NCBI RefSeq assembly: GCF_037325665.1
Contig: NC_090251.1
Span: 22,676,898 to 22,740,897, forward strand
Direction of reading: 5' to 3'
Source: Littorina saxatilis
Taxonomy: Eukaryota; Mollusca; Gastropoda; Littorinimorpha; Littorinidae
Length of the DNA: 64,000 bases
The first letter of the stretch is position 1. The number at the start of each line of letters is the position of its first letter. A program made the position numbers and the translations under genes. The notes under the pieces are model-generated. The model had not been told where the DNA came from and did no database searches. It saw only the letters and a program-made list of their open reading frames with translations. Positions 44,558 through 57,289 of the stretch are shown piece by piece.

Positions 44558-44804
44558 CTCGCACACACACGCCAAGGCACGTGTAGTCGCACTCATACAC
44601 CGCGACAGCTATCGCGCGCACGTACAAGGGAAAAAAGCAGACCCGCACGCCGATTTTCAAACACGGAAATAAACAAAGAAACAGGCACATGAAATAGCAA
44701 CCCGCCCCCAGCCGGCCCACAGCGCTGCGATGGCAAGTGACCCCTCTCCTCAATGTGGCAGATACTGAACAGGCTAGGGGTTGAAGTATTGCCGGAACTG
44801 AGAG

Positions 44805-44814
44805 GTGTGTGTGT

Positions 44815-44873
<59 letters not shown>

Positions 44874-44926
44874 TCCCTCCCCCCTCTCTATCTCTGGTTC
44901 TTTGTGTCTCTCTCTCCCTCCCCCCC

Positions 44927-44972
<46 letters not shown>

Positions 44973-45111
44973 CTCTGTGTCTCTGTCTGTTTGTCTGTCC
45001 GTCTCTCTCTCTCTCTCTCTCTCTACCCCCCTCTCTCTCTCTATTTCTCTCTCTCTCTCTCTCGGTCACACACACGTACGCATAGCGCACGCAGCACGCA
45101 TACGCGCGCAT

Positions 45112-45171
<60 letters not shown>
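44805..45171 (+). repeat. GT and CT microsatellite cluster
   Basis: A GT run (about 44,816-44,871) is followed by several CT-rich runs and CGGTCACACACACGTACGCA. The last block recurs in the other duplication arm at about 56,258-56,277. All long frames here are repeat artefacts. Confidence 0.9.
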
Positions 45172-45175
<4 letters not shown>

Positions 45176-45611
45176 CATTTCCAACTGATAATCAAGGTTT
45201 AAAAAGAAGAATCATACAGCTTTGGGGATAATTTTGGGACTGCCTCTACTGCGTGGACGACACGTAATCATTAGTTTGACGTGACGTGTGAATTTACAAG
45301 GGCTCCATATGCATAGCTGTGGCAGGAATCTTCGGATAAATCAACTCCGGATCAGTACTCTTGGGAACGCTCGGATGAATCCTCGGACTGACGTCCTAAA
45401 ATCCGGCTTCTTCGGAAATGAGTATCACTAGTCGAGTCCATTCACACAGTAGTAGGGCCTACGATGTTTCTGATTTAGCGAAGTGGCGGGTCGGAGTTTC
45501 GCGGCGCTAAAATTAGAACAAGGAACCGAAGAGCATGGAGCCGTGGTGGGATAGTTCGCATTAGTGGGGTTGGGCGGAGTCAATTATAGAAACACGGATT
45601 TGACTGACTGA

Positions 45612-45618
45612 TATATAA
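45612..45618 (+). promoter_or_regulatory. TATA box, gene copy A
   Basis: TATATAA lies about 270 bp before the first splice donor, in a block conserved in the second copy (57,742). Transcription should start near 45,640. Confidence 0.6.
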
Positions 45619-46492
45619 GACAAGCAGTATAAAATATGGACAGATCGAATCAAGTCGCTACGAGACTTAAGAAATAGAACTGACATAGAACAGGAACGAG
45701 AAAGCTACAGATACTGAGTGTACGACATTTGGATCGCTACTCAGAGTATTTGACACATATTGGAACTCATCACAGTTGAAAGTCTTTGACCAATTGCCTC
45801 ATTTTTGTGCGCCAAAATTCCAGTGCCTGAAGACAGTTTTATATTGCTGCACTGAGATATTTGACCAAGAATTTAAGCTACAGTAATGGTAAGCATGTTT
45901 TTTATATTGTTGTTTCTTTACTTTTTGTCCTTCACTTTTATCTTCTTGTTCTACAAAAAATCTCCCTTTCTTATTCATTTTCTTCCCCTTTCTTTTCTTT
46001 TTCTTCTTTTTCTTTGTTGTACTGAAGTGTGTTGTCGCGGGTGTGTGTGTGTGTGTGCGAGTATACATTTGCATCTGGTTATACAAAGTAAGATATCGCG
46101 TGCTTTTAACTCAGTCCTGAATTGTCTTCAACTCAAGTAAATAAAAAGTTGCACCACCGTATTTTTTCCAGGTAAGCTTACCGCGAGATAGTGTTTGTAT
46201 TGAAAAGAGGCAATTCTCATTATTATAGCGATACATAGATGACCCCTTTTGTAGACAAGGACCTGCCTAGTCAATTTCACCTCACCAGAAGCGGAGTATA
46301 ACGGCTATAATTATTGTTTTGATTGACATTCAAGCGAAAATCACAGATGTGCCTAATTGGTCGAACGTCAGTTGCAAGTAGCCGTTTGGAGTTTGTGTGT
46401 GTTTTATTTTTCATTTATTTATTTATTTATGTATGTATTTATCTATTTATGCATTTAATAATATATTTATCTATTTACTTATTTCTTTCTTT

Positions 46493-46527
<35 letters not shown>

Positions 46528-46784
46528 AATGAAGTTATTTATTTATTTGTTTGTTCGTTTTTTTGTTGGTTTGTTTATTTGTTTGTTTGTCTATTTCTTC
46601 ATTTAAAAAATAAAAAAATAAAAGTATTTATTTATTGTTGACTGATTCGTACAATAATGTTTGATCACCTCAATTTGAGATATTCATGTTGTGGCTGACG
46701 AGACAATGGAACATTGTTTTTGTGTTGTTGACTTGACTCGTCTGAGTTTGACTTGTTCTCACCGGCATTGACTGTGTGTTTCAG

Positions 46785-46946
46785 ATGAAGGTGTCAGTGT
46801 GGTTAATGTCACTGGTGGTGGTGATGGTGCTGGCGATGGAGGGAGTGTCCGCACAAGACTGGCTTGAGAGGTGGCAGAAAAACAACGGCAACGGCAACAT
46901 CAAGAAAGTGTCCGACTCCTTCCAGCCTACAGGCGTTCTGGACATG
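46785..46946 (+). CDS. copy A exon 2: signal peptide and N-terminal segment
   Basis: The exon follows GTGTGTTTCAG and ends at GTACGTG; it is 54 codons in phase 0. It holds the signal peptide and QDWLERWQKNNGNGNIKKVS then DSFQPTGVLDM. Confidence 0.8.
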
Positions 46947-47012
46947 GTACGTGTCTGAAGCTCTGTGTGTGTATGGGGGGGGGGGGGGGGGGTGTGCGAG
47001 CGTGCGCGTGTG

Positions 47013-47076
<64 letters not shown>

Positions 47077-50000
47077 GACAAGCGTATGAATGCTTCCGGT
47101 CCAAAGGCGTCCTGGAATCAAGTTAAATGGATAGGTTGCATTTAAATGCATGTCTGTCTGTCTGTCTGTCTGCATGACTGTCTGTCTGTCTGTCTGTCTG
47201 CGTACGTGTGCTGATGTCTTTGTTGGAGCGTCTGCTTGTTGTGTACGTCTCTTCTGTCCTGATTTTGTCACTTAGAAAAAAAAAACCCTGAGCTCCCTTT
47301 CTCTGCCTTTTGTCAGATCTTTTCCATTTAAAGTGTGAAGAACTATGAACATAAGCAGAGAGATGACGTTTCCATAGTAACTTACGTTTTGCCTTTTCTG
47401 TATGTTGCAGCTGGGATACGGAACATTCGGCAGAAGAAGTGAGTATTGTTTTACCTTTTTTGTTTACTGTACCATTTACCACAACAACCACAACCACCAC
47501 CACAACAACAACAACAACAATAAACACCACCATCACAACAACAACAGCAACAACAATAAACAAACAAAAACAGTTAGCACGAAGAAGGCAGTAAAACTGA
47601 TCGCAAATTGACTTGACCAGATTATAAACAGTTAAATTAACGCGGGTATTACGGTACGTAGTCCATATTTAACACAAGATGCGATTCACGATCATAAACC
47701 TTACGAGTGTATCTCTTCAAATCAGATGTTGGATTTTCCCCTAACGTAAACGGCTGTGTACTTTGTATTTTGCAAAAAACACTTAGTAATATTTTGTCAC
47801 CGATAAAGGAAGGGGGGGGGGGAGAGAAACAATAATTTTAAAGATGGATATATTCAACTCAGTACAGCTTCAGTCTATGAGCGCATGGAGATATTGTGTG
47901 AAGAAGTCTGCTAACAATTGACTTCTTTCTACAGGTAGACGCAGCGCGGAAGTTGATCACAAAGTCGACGGTACGGTTGAAATGTCGGAAAGAGACAAAA
48001 CCTCGACGTCGACAAATGACAAAACCACGACGTCGGAGACTGACAAAGCCACGACATCGGAGACTGACAAGGCGTTACAGCGATGGCGCTTGATGTGTCC
48101 TGTCATCAACGCCAACACTGACATCGACACTGAGCAGGGGCCTGGTCTGTCCACAAAGACATTCGACACTGTCTTCCGCATCGCTGACAGTAAATATTTT
48201 ACCTGTTCTTTGATTTTTAGTTTATTTTATTTAAATCTAAACAACAAGATGGCTGTGTGTGAGATTATCATTTAATTTATTTATTTCACCATTTTCTTTT
48301 TTTCTTTTTTAATCTTTTTTTTTGGTGCTTACTTTTTGATTGATTGAATTTTTTTTAAGGTTGTAATTTCAATGCTGGTTGACATAAAACTGTGCCTGTC
48401 AGGAAATCAAATATCAGTGAATGCATCAGATTTACCAGATTGTGAGGTGACCACATCCAATCCTGTTTGATAAGCATCACTGAAAACTGAAATGAAATTG
48501 CATTGTCTACCATTGCATTTGTCAAAGGACATTGAGAAGAAAAAAACTTTAACTACGGATTAATAAGCCACGCGGCAGACTAAGCGTAAATTGAAAAGGG
48601 ACGCTTGTTGTAAAGTTTCTGTAAAGTCTTAGCCTACCCATCCAAGTGATATGAATAGAAATTAAGGCCCAAAAAAAAAGTCTGTTTACGGTAACCCGAC
48701 CGACCCTATTTTTTTCGCGCGACCCTAGACATTTTTTTGGCATTTGGGGAAAAAAAAAAGAAAAAAAAAATCTAACGTAAAAATATGGTTTTTTGGAAAC
48801 AAAACCAAAAAAAACACAAAAAATCCCGACCTACCGACCCTATTTTTTAGCCTATGTTACCGTAAACAGAATTTTTTTTTTGCCTAAGCAAAGAACCAGA
48901 GAGTTCAGCATTCTCTGCGTAAGACAGTTAATCACGAATGTGAAGTTTTGTAATGCCGTCACAAATGTCAAGCTCTCAGTGTTGTACGTAAAGTTGGCTT
49001 TGATCCTTACCTTGGAAATCCCCAAGCATTTCAACATACTTTCCTTGTTCAGGGTGTGGGTTTGTCAACAATTGTGTTGCCCTGTAATTACTGTTTTATT
49101 AGCCTTACCTTTCCCCCTCCCCGGCGTTCTCACCACAGCTGTCGTGTTTGTATCTCAAGGAAGTAGGCTTATGTCTTGTTACTCTCCATGCTTACATTGG
49201 GTTGGGTTTTTTCTTTTTATGCTTTTTTGCTTGTCAAATTGAAAAGAGGCATTTTGATGCATAAATTAAATTAGATTAAATTAGATTAAATTGAATTAAA
49301 ATGAATTGAATTGAATCAAAATAAAACAGAGTTTTATAACCAATTTGTTGGCCTATTTTCCCCTCCCTTTTGCTTAAATAAACCCAGGAAAACAAGACTA
49401 GCTGCTGATGTTTCAACATAACGAGTACTTCGTTTTGTCAATTTAATGTTCCGTAAACTTAATTTACTTTTTTATATTTGCTTTATTTTCTTTATTTTTG
49501 TGCTGAATAGTATATACTTGTACAAGAATGAAATACAGTGTATGATGTGACGTCCCCCCGCTAATCATTCCCTATTGTCTCTTTCAGAAAACAAAGATGG
49601 CAGAATCGACGCTCAGGAGCTTGACTTGTACGAGAAATTAATTGGTAAGTACTCTGTAATAATAGATTATCCTGTGTTCACGTTCATCCTTCATTATGCA
49701 GTGATACCTGCGGTGTCCTGCCCTTTCGAGGAGAGGACACCTCCATGAAAGGACAATTTCCGTTGTCCCTTTGTGTCTATATCACCTTGACAAAGTATAC
49801 CTGTCATGACAGGCTACCCGTAATGTAGGGACACTCTCTGTTGTCCCTTTGTGTCTATATCACCTTGACAAAGTATACCTGTCATGACAGGCTACCCGTA
49901 ATGTAGGGACAATCTCTGTTGTCACTTTGTGTGTATTACCTTGGCCAAAGTTTACGTGTCATGACAGGCCATCTGTAATGTAGGGACAGTTTATGCTGGT

Positions 50001-50519
50001 TAAAAGGGTATCTTTCATCGCAGATACCACTGTGATAACCCTATTGTTACCTGCATGGGTGTTTGGATCACATAAGTTAATCCCTTTCTTTAGTATTAGA
50101 TATTGAGTAAATTACTAATCCGTCGTTTTAGATGTCGCTGACTTACTTTTTTTTTAGGATAAGTGGAGTTGTAGGTAGACTTGTCACTTTGCCTGTCAGT
50201 GATTTTGATAAAAACTGACTGTTTGACTGAAATGTTTGTTCATTTAGTGGTAGTAATCTTAACGGTTAGCTAGTTGATTGTTTGGGTACTGTCGTGACTT
50301 TCTTTGTAAAAGTGAAGTGAGGTGTGTTTGGTAATTAGAAGATTATTGCTATATCATTGTGTCATTAGTCAGTCAGTCATCTCTGGATGAGCATGTTTAG
50401 TCAAACGAACTGACCCTGTGCCCTTACCCACTTGCTCTGGTATGTTTGATGGCTTATTCACCATTTGAGGGTTTCTTCTATTTACAGAGGCTTACGAGTT
50501 ATGCAGAATGCTGGAGTAA
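46785..50519 (+). CDS. secreted EF-hand, prohormone-like protein, copy A
   Basis: The family is not recognised. Five coding exons (46785-46946, 47411-47438, 47935-48189, 49588-49644, 50488-50519) give 177 residues. A 5' exon ends at 45,888 with ATG directly at its donor, so an extra Met may precede. Residues 1-23 are a signal peptide (MKVSVWLMSLVVVMVLAMEG then VSA). The next segment begins QDWLERWQKNN and ends GYGTFGRRSRR/S: a furin/prohormone-convertase type site, with Gly before RR as a possible amidation donor. An acidic Thr/Ser tract with TTSETDKA repeats follows. DKNKDGRIDAQE is a canonical 12-residue EF-hand loop with D, N, D, I, D and E at the expected positions. Cysteines occur in RLMCPV and ELCRML. 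Spliced phases agree throughout and the protein is conserved in copy B. A secreted Ca-binding protein or peptide precursor is the inference. Confidence 0.75.
47411..47438 (+). CDS. copy A exon 3: LGYGTFGRR
   Basis: This 28 bp exon lies between TGTATGTTGCAG and GTGAGTATTG. It encodes LGYGTFGRR plus one base; the next exon completes Ser and adds RRS. So small an exon would be missed by most predictors; its conservation in copy B supports it. Confidence 0.78.
47935..48189 (+). CDS. copy A exon 4: repeat tract and first cysteine
   Basis: The acceptor is CTTTCTACAG and the donor GTAAATATT. The exon encodes RRSAEVDHKVDGTVEMSERD, a TTSETDKA-type tract (about three diverged units), then ALQRWRLMCPVINANTDIDT and the helix TKTFDTVFRIAD leading into the EF-hand. 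Confidence 0.8.
48663..48887. mobile_element. MITE in intron 4 of copy A, absent from copy B
   Basis: The left AGGCCCAAAAAAAAAGTCTG then TTTACGGTAACCCGACC is mirrored by GTTACCGTAAACAG then AATTTTTTTTTTGCCT. GACCGACCCTATTTTTT also occurs in both arms. Copy B lacks about 500 bp here, so the arms diverged by insertion in A or deletion in B. Confidence 0.7.
49588..49644 (+). CDS. copy A exon 5: EF-hand loop
   Basis: The acceptor is TCTCTTTCAG and the donor GTAAGTAC. The exon encodes KNKDGRIDAQELDLYEKLI; with the Asp from the exon before, it completes the calcium-binding loop. Confidence 0.82.
49758..49993 (+). repeat. intronic minisatellite, copy A, three units of about 78 bp
   Basis: Units carry CTGTTGTCCCTTTGTGTCTA, CACCTTGACAAAGT, the palindrome CCTGTCATGACAGG and GTAATGTAGGGACA. 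The same array in copy B has six units. Confidence 0.88.
50488..50519 (+). CDS. copy A exon 6: C-terminus
   Basis: The acceptor is TTCTATTTACAG. The exon encodes EAYELCRMLE and then TAA. A 3' untranslated region of about 1.45 kb follows, to the signal at 51,967. Confidence 0.75.
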
Positions 50520-51026
50520 ACTTCAAGACACGACATCTACTATCCGTCAATCCCCTAGAACAAGCCGTCCACGTCAAAATGACGAAATCTTGGCCCTAAT
50601 GGGTCTTACCAAAACGTGCAATGATGTCAACTCTTATCCCGGAAGTTAGAAACATGCATTCTGGCTGGTCAATTTTTAAGCACGCTTCCTGATTGGTCCG
50701 TTTTTCCCCATTCAATGGAGGTTACTGTGTCACACGTACCCGGATCCTCTTTCAAGTTAAACACCTTTCGCTGGACTTTTCGACTAGAGGATGGGTAGAG
50801 TGTGTGATGTGCAGGAACAGGGGAATTTTATGAGGGACCAGCCATTCATGGCAGGATAATAATCACAACATCTCCACAGTGTTTGCTGAATGATCCAGAC
50901 TAAAAAGTCTTCGGTAATTGTGTTAGTTAGTTAGTTAGTTAGTTAGTTTTGGAAGACTGGCTAAATAGCGTTGTGAGGTATTGACATTGGATTGACCTTC
51001 ACTGTGTGTTGGGTGATGGGTAGGGG

Positions 51027-51122
<96 letters not shown>

Positions 51123-51331
51123 CGGGGGGGGCCATTCAATATTATACAACTGTTGACATCTAGAAAGCCGTATTGATGTGGTGCTCTGGTGTTTGTGATT
51201 TTTCTCTGTCTATATTGACAATCAGAATACACACGTTTTGTCTGTGAGACGCTGATTTAGTGTGAGAGACAGAGAGCGAAGGTGGAGGGGGCAGAGAGAG
51301 AGAGGGAGAGAGAGGGAGAGAGGGGGGTGGG

Positions 51332-51394
<63 letters not shown>

Positions 51395-51972
51395 GTGAAT
51401 TGAGTAGTTTTTTAATTGTTTACACTTAGATAGATGTGTTTATATATTATGCTCTAGTGTTCGTGACGTTTAATTCCAAAGTGACAACATTCTTATTCTT
51501 CTGCGTTCATGGGCTGAAACTTCCACGTTCACTCATGTTTTTGCACGAGTGGCTTTTTACGTGTATGACCGTTTTTACCCCGCCATTCATGCAGCCATAC
51601 GCCGCATTCGGGGAACAAAGTGACAACCAAAATGCATAATATTTGACTGTGAGACACTGTTTCATTTTTACAGGTTCTCTACTTAATGCCATTTTATAAA
51701 CCATTGTTATACCACATGAGGAGACACTTTACACTCTCAGTTTACCGCTTCTTTACGAAGCCGTGATACATTGTTTTTAAAGTTTACCTTTTTGTTTTTG
51801 TTGTTGGTCTTGTTCATTTTTGATGATGTTTTCTTTGTTGTGCTTATTTATTATTTGTCGTTGTCGTTGATGATATTACTGTTGTGACGTATGAAACAAA
51901 TGTGATCTCATTGTGTTTTTGAGAATGTAATTCTCGTTATTTGTTGATATTTGCTTTTACAGTGCGAATAAA
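50520..51972 (+). other. 3' untranslated region and poly(A) signal of copy A
   Basis: AATAAA at 51,967-51,972 follows TGCG. The region contains AG runs (51,031-51,114 and about 51,335-51,391) and a minus-strand SINE fragment (51,488-51,620). The start, CTTCAAGACACGACATCTAC, is conserved in copy B. Confidence 0.55.
51488..51620 (-). repeat. SINE fragment in 3' UTR of copy A
   Basis: CATGGGCTGAAACTTCCACG, TTTTTGCACGAGTGG and CCGCATTCGGGG match the SINE family at 22,557. The same fragment stands at the equivalent place in copy B, so it predates the duplication. Confidence 0.75.
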
Positions 51973-52007
51973 ATGTTTTACATAAACAGAGATTCCATCA
52001 AATACTT

Positions 52008-52131
<124 letters not shown>

Positions 52132-52410
52132 AGAAAGTTTATTGCCTAGGACAACTGACCCGTTTCAACAAGTACATATACATGACACAACACTCGCTCA
52201 CACACACACACACACACACGCACACACACACACACACACACACGCACACACACACACACACACGCACACACACGCACACACAGACTCAGACTCAGAACTT
52301 TATTACAAAAGGATAAAAGTTTTAGGCAAAGCCTATTCTTCCAACCTGTCCTTTATACAACACATAAAGACAGACGCACATAAAAAATCCCCATCAATCA
52401 TATAAAATAC

Positions 52411-52778
52411 AACCCCCCCGCGGGTTAGGGGGAAGAATTTACCCGATGCTCCCCAGCATGTCGTAAGAGGCGACTAACGGATTCTGTTTCTCCTTTTTTC
52501 CTTGTTAAGTGTTTCTTGTATAGAATATAGTCAATGTTTGTAAAGATTTTAGTCAAGCAGTATGTAAGAAATGTTAAGTCCTTTGTACTGGAAACTTGCA
52601 TTCTCCCAGTAAGGTAATATATTGTACTACGTTGCAAGCCCCTGGAGTAAATTTTTGATTAGTGCTTTTGTGAACAAGAAACAATTGACAAGTGGCTCTA
52701 TCCCATCTTCCCCCTTTCCCCGTCGCGATATAACCTTCGTGGTTGAAAACGACGTTATAAACACCAAATAAAGAAAGA
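52411..52778 (+). mobile_element. SINE (Nin/Meta-type core), copy 2
   Basis: This is the same element as 36,001-36,386, here starting AACCCCCCCGCGGGTTAGG and lacking about 30 bp of the head. It ends ACGACGTTATAAACACC then AAATAAAGAAAG. Confidence 0.7.
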
Positions 52779-52959
52779 AATATAAAATACAGAAATATAT
52801 TGTATGAAATGCAGCACAATGTGCATTTAAGGGATTACATAAGGAGAACTCAAAAATTACAAAATTACATTGATATAGTTATACCTTTTATTTGGGAATA
52901 AAGTTGCTCAGATCAGCTACACATCCGTTAATACTAATACAACATGTTTTAAAAAATAA

Positions 52960-55300
52960 GGATCGAACAAGACATTTCATTCACGAATGATGTGTGAACG
53001 TGACTGTCTCTTAATCATTTTCACTGAAGTTGCATTTCTTATCTGTCGGGGGAAGGAGTTCCAGAGAAACGCTCCCGAGAAGGCTAAGCTTGATTTGTAG
53101 AGGTCTATGCGAGGTATAGGAGGGATGATTTTCTGGGACCCATATCTTTTTGTGGCATGTTTGAAATATGATTGCAAATATTTAGGACAGTCGTCATTTA
53201 GAATTGTATACACGAACACAGCTCTTTCAAGGGGAGGAAATTCAGGAGCTTTAGTTTATCATCCGTGGACCTATTCAACTCGTGCAGAATAAGTTTTGTA
53301 GCTCGGCGATGCAGGGAATTGAGTCTTTTTAAATGAACATCACTGCACTTATCCCAAAGTGTCGAAGCAAAGTTTATATGAAGCATTATGTGGGCGTAAT
53401 AAAACATTTTGAGTGCTTCAGAATCTGCGTAATGCCTTAATTTTGATAACAGGTACAAATTCTTTGATTCTAATTTGCAAATATTACTCAAATGAGTTTA
53501 CCATTTCAACTCTTGATCAATGGTAACACCCAATAATCTATGTTCCCTAACTTGCTGCAATTGAGTTGAACCAACTGACAGTTGTAATATTAAAGGACTT
53601 AATTGGTGTTTTTGTCTCGTGGTTATCACCATACTCTTTGTTTTAATCGGATGAATGATCATTGCTTTAGAAACGCACCACTCAGTGATTTCATCCACAC
53701 AATTTTTTGGAGAGAAGAGTTGACGGATTCCAAAGATTTGTGACTGGTGTGAACAGAAGAATCATCCGCGAAAAACTCACATCTAACTTTTTCATCCGAC
53801 ACATGAAGGGGTAAATCATTTGTATAAATACAGAACAAGATAGGTCCTAATACAGACCCTTGAAGGACACCACTCCTGACAAACTCGTTTGACGAAGTTT
53901 TACAGTTAATGGATACATACTGTGTCCGTCTTGAAAGATACGATTAAAAAAAGGCACAGGCGGAATCGTCTTTTAAATAGCACTTTAATTTCTTTAGTAG
54001 AAGTGAGTGATCTACTAGGTCAAAGGCTTTCTTAAAGTCAAGAAACAACGCTCCCGTTATTTCTGCTTTGTTTATTGCTGACAGCCAAATCTCGCATAAA
54101 GAGCTTAAAGATGAAACAGATTCATTTGTTCCATATATGCCAGTAGGTACGTGTTTTTGTATGTGCTTTTCCAAGGGTTTAGATAGAACAGGTAAGAGAG
54201 AAATAGGTCTAAAGTTGTTTGGGTCTGTAAGATCTTTATTTTTTGGAAGTGGCAACACCTTTGCACTCTTAAAAATAGAAGGGAACACGTTTTGTTGTAT
54301 GCTCAGGTTATAAACATAAGTTAGGGAATCGACAATGTAAGGTAAAGCAACTTGACTGAAATAATGTCTGGACACATTGACTTCTTATTCGCCATTTGTT
54401 CTACCAGTTGTCCAACCTCGTGCACTGAGATTGGAGGAATAGAAAACGTGTCAGTTTGAGTCAACTTTTGTCCAAAGAATGTTTTTAATTTTTCAAAACA
54501 ATCATCCGTATCGAGGGAATCATTCTGATTGAGACAAGTGTTTAGGTTGTCTGCTAGCGAAATGAAGTGTTTGTTAAAATAATTTGGAGATATTTCATTC
54601 ACTACTCGCCAGACTGTAGCTGTATCCTTTTTATCAGAAATCAGTTTATTAAAATATTCTGCCTTTGCTTTTCTCACTGTGTCCAAAACTTTATTTTTTT
54701 GCAGTTTATACTCTGTTTTCACTGCAGTTGAATACGCTATAAAATGGGGCTTGGTTAAGATCAAAGAAAAAGGCAGATTCGTCAAAATATTTGAAACTTC
54801 TGTATTCCATTGTTGTGTGGCCTTTATCTAAGAGAAATCGAGCAAAAAACAGAATGATGGTCACTAAAACTGGAATGCACTACTTGCGCATTTGCAACAA
54901 TATTCTCAGTATAAATATGATCAATCAGGGTTGATGAAGTATTTGTTTCTCTAGTAGGGGGTTTTAACCAGCTGATGAAGACCAAACAGAGCAGTGGTTG
55001 AGCACCAAGTTGTTTGAGGCCTGAGTGGGTTAAAGGTAAAATCGCCCAGCAATACAACATTCTCGTCACGATGCTTCACTCTGTCCATCATGGAAACAAC
55101 ATCATCAATCCACCTTGACGTTTCACCAGGGTTACAATACACATAGCCAATAAGCAAGGAAGAGGATTTGTCATGTTTCAGTTCCACCCACATACATTCA
55201 ATATTTTCATCTTCAAGATCAGTTCTACGTTTGAAAATGTCAGCAATGAACTGATGAACATAAAGAGCGATGCCTGTTTGGCCTACTCGTACACTGTCAC
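52960..55300 (-). mobile_element. decayed CR1-like LINE, minus strand
   Basis: Read on the minus strand from about 55,300 to 52,960, broken pieces of ORF2 appear in order: IECMWVELKHDKSSSLLIGY, VVLLGDFTFNPLRPQT, TSSTLIDHIY and SDHHSVFC (endonuclease); PLPKNKDLTDPNNFRPISLL, LFLDFKKAFDLVDHSLLLKK, GSVLGPILFCIYTNDLP and FFADDSS (reverse transcriptase); then QVREHRLLGVTIDQELKW, YLLSKLRHYADSEALKMFYY and AFLWNSFPRQIRNATSVKM. A deletion removes the segment between LSKPLEKHIQKH and LSAINKAEITG, and several frames alternate, so it is inactive. It belongs to the same group as the intact LINE at 23,520 but is clearly older and distinct in sequence. Confidence 0.82.
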
Positions 55301-55309
55301 GTGCGTGTG

Positions 55310-55530
55310 TGTGTGTGTGTGTGTGTGTGCGATTGCGTGCGCGCGCGAGCGTGTGAGGATCACGAACAAGGAAGATAACCAACTCAAAGGTTGATGGTTG
55401 AACAAATACATGAATTGATTCCCTTTGAAGCTTCATTTTTACTTTCACACCATTATTCAACAACACGACCTTATCCAGTCCGAACATTGAATCTGTTAGT
55501 TTGAAGCTTTGTGAACTGATAATACATCAT
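55310..55530 (-). repeat. segment shared with 23,270-23,465
   Basis: The minus-strand text GTGAAAGTAAAAATGAAGCT, TCAATTCATGTATTTG, CATCAACCTTTGAG and CTTCCTTGTTCGTGATCC, then CA-rich sequence, matches the other site. On this strand it is open and reads KVVLLNNGVKVKMKLQ then VFVQPSTFELVIFLV. The 55,531-56,039 stretch has no recognised gene. Confidence 0.6.
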
Positions 55531-56039
55531 CTGAAGTTGATATACACCAAAAAAGAAGTAACAGCTAGACGACAGACAGTTCAATTGTGTCATTTTATTC
55601 GCAAATTACCGTAAGAAATCAGTCAATGTTTAGAATATCACATATTGCCAAAATTATTGAAAAAGTACAACAAAATACTCTTTTTTTTATTGCCGTGTAC
55701 GTAAATGATAAAGCAGTGGACTATCAATTGTTTGATTTTTTTTTTAAACTGCACAATTTCACGAACGGTGGAGTTTTGTCAAGAACTTTTACTTTCGGTT
55801 TCATCGGCGTTGTGATTTGGAAGTCTACAAAATACGATTGTTTACGTTTAAGCAAAATGTGGCACCGCAAAAGAAAGGACAGTATCTTGAAATTGTCGTG
55901 CATGCGTTTGTGTGTGTGCGTGCGTGCGTGCGTGCGTGCGAGCGTTTGTGTGTACATGCGTCAGAATTCACATGCGCCCAGCACCCATTTTTGTAGGAAT
56001 TCAAATTGTACGCAATTGGCAAAAACTGTACACATGGAC

Positions 56040-56185
56040 CAAGATGGCCGGTTTATAATATAAAGGGAAGGAAGCGGTTAAAAACGGCGTCGACAGAGCC
56101 CATAAAGGATAATATGAACTTGTAAGATCATGTCATTCAGCTGTGGAGAGACCTACTACACAAAACAATATTAACGTGACGCGTG
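56040..56185 (-). repeat. inverted partner of 36,955-37,108
   Basis: GGAAGCGGTTAAAAACGGCG, TCGACAGAGCCCATAAAGGA, GAACTTGTAAGATCATGTCA and ACCTACTACACAAAACAATA correspond to the reverse complement of the earlier segment. Confidence 0.7.
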
Positions 56186-56340
56186 TGAATGGTACAGCGG
56201 AGAGAGAGACACACAGAACCAGAGTGTCTCTGTCTGTCTCTCTCCCTCTCTCTCTCGGTCACACACACGTACGCATGGCGCACGCACGCATACGCACGCA
56301 TGATGCACACACACACACTCTCTCTCTCTCAGTCTCTCAG

Positions 56341-56372
<32 letters not shown>

Positions 56373-56414
56373 TCACACACACACACACACACCACACACA
56401 CACACACATACACA

Positions 56415-56455
<41 letters not shown>

Positions 56456-56585
56456 GCATACTCAGCCATGAATAGCACTAATTTTAAGCGCTGCGCATTA
56501 CAGCGGCCTAAATCCCAAAACGCTCTACAGGCACCCGAATCATACACTTCACTTCCAACTGATAATCAAGGTTTAACAACTTGAG

Positions 56586-57195
56586 TTGCGTGAAGCGATA
56601 TAAAAACATTAAGTCAAGCTGTCGGCATCAAAGTAACAGATTAACACCATAAAACAGTCATCGCCGAGACTATAGTATTAAGATAGTCTCGAGTAACCAC
56701 ATCAAAAGACCGAGACGGGTCACGCTCGTCTCGGGCGTAGCGTGCGAACGCAGTACTTACTTAACCTATTTTCTGTAATTCTGAGCACATTTTTAGAGTA
56801 AACATGACATATGTATATATTTTTGAATTCAGGAGGAATTGAGGAATACAATTCAATCATTTTAAAATCTGTTAGCGAAAACTCGATTTTTAATGAGCTA
56901 ATTACCTAATTTTTACGCTGCCAAGCTGAAATTCAATCCCATAGTCCGGACTTTGTCGAAGATTGCTTCACCGATTTCAATCAATTTGATATAAAAATGA
57001 GGGCGTGACAGTGCTGCCTCAACTTTCACAAAAAGCCGGATATGACGTCATTAAAGACATTTATCGAAAAAATGAAAAAGTCTGGGGATATCATACCCAC
57101 GAACTTTTCATGAAGATCGGTCCAGTAGTTTTCTCTGAATCGCTCTACACACACGCACACACGCACCGTGCCACGCACACACACACACACACACG

Positions 57196-57235
<40 letters not shown>

Positions 57236-57246
57236 ACACACACACA

Positions 57247-57289
<43 letters not shown>

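Noticed and set aside
44593-45231. Long frames of repeated Cys-Val, Ser-Leu or Arg-Glu residues
   Set aside because: Pure translations of GT, CT and AG microsatellites; the same applies at 31,490-31,833, 39,652-39,909, 50,935-51,232, 56,143-56,584, 57,005-57,308 and 58,616-58,840.
47402-47611. Asn/His-rich + strand open frame downstream of copy A exon 3
   Set aside because: It reads through the splice donor into an (ACA)n intronic repeat; only 47,411-47,438 is exon.
48793-49242. 149-residue + strand open frame in intron 4 of copy A
   Set aside because: It starts in the MITE, lacks motifs, and most of it is absent from copy B.
50446-50649. 67-residue open frame overlapping copy A exon 6
   Set aside because: It is in another frame, begins in the intron before the acceptor and is not kept to the same end in copy B.
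55587-56063. 158-residue + strand open frame
   Set aside because: It crosses a TGCG microsatellite and the repeat shared with 36,955; no motif, acceptor or conserved neighbour supports it.
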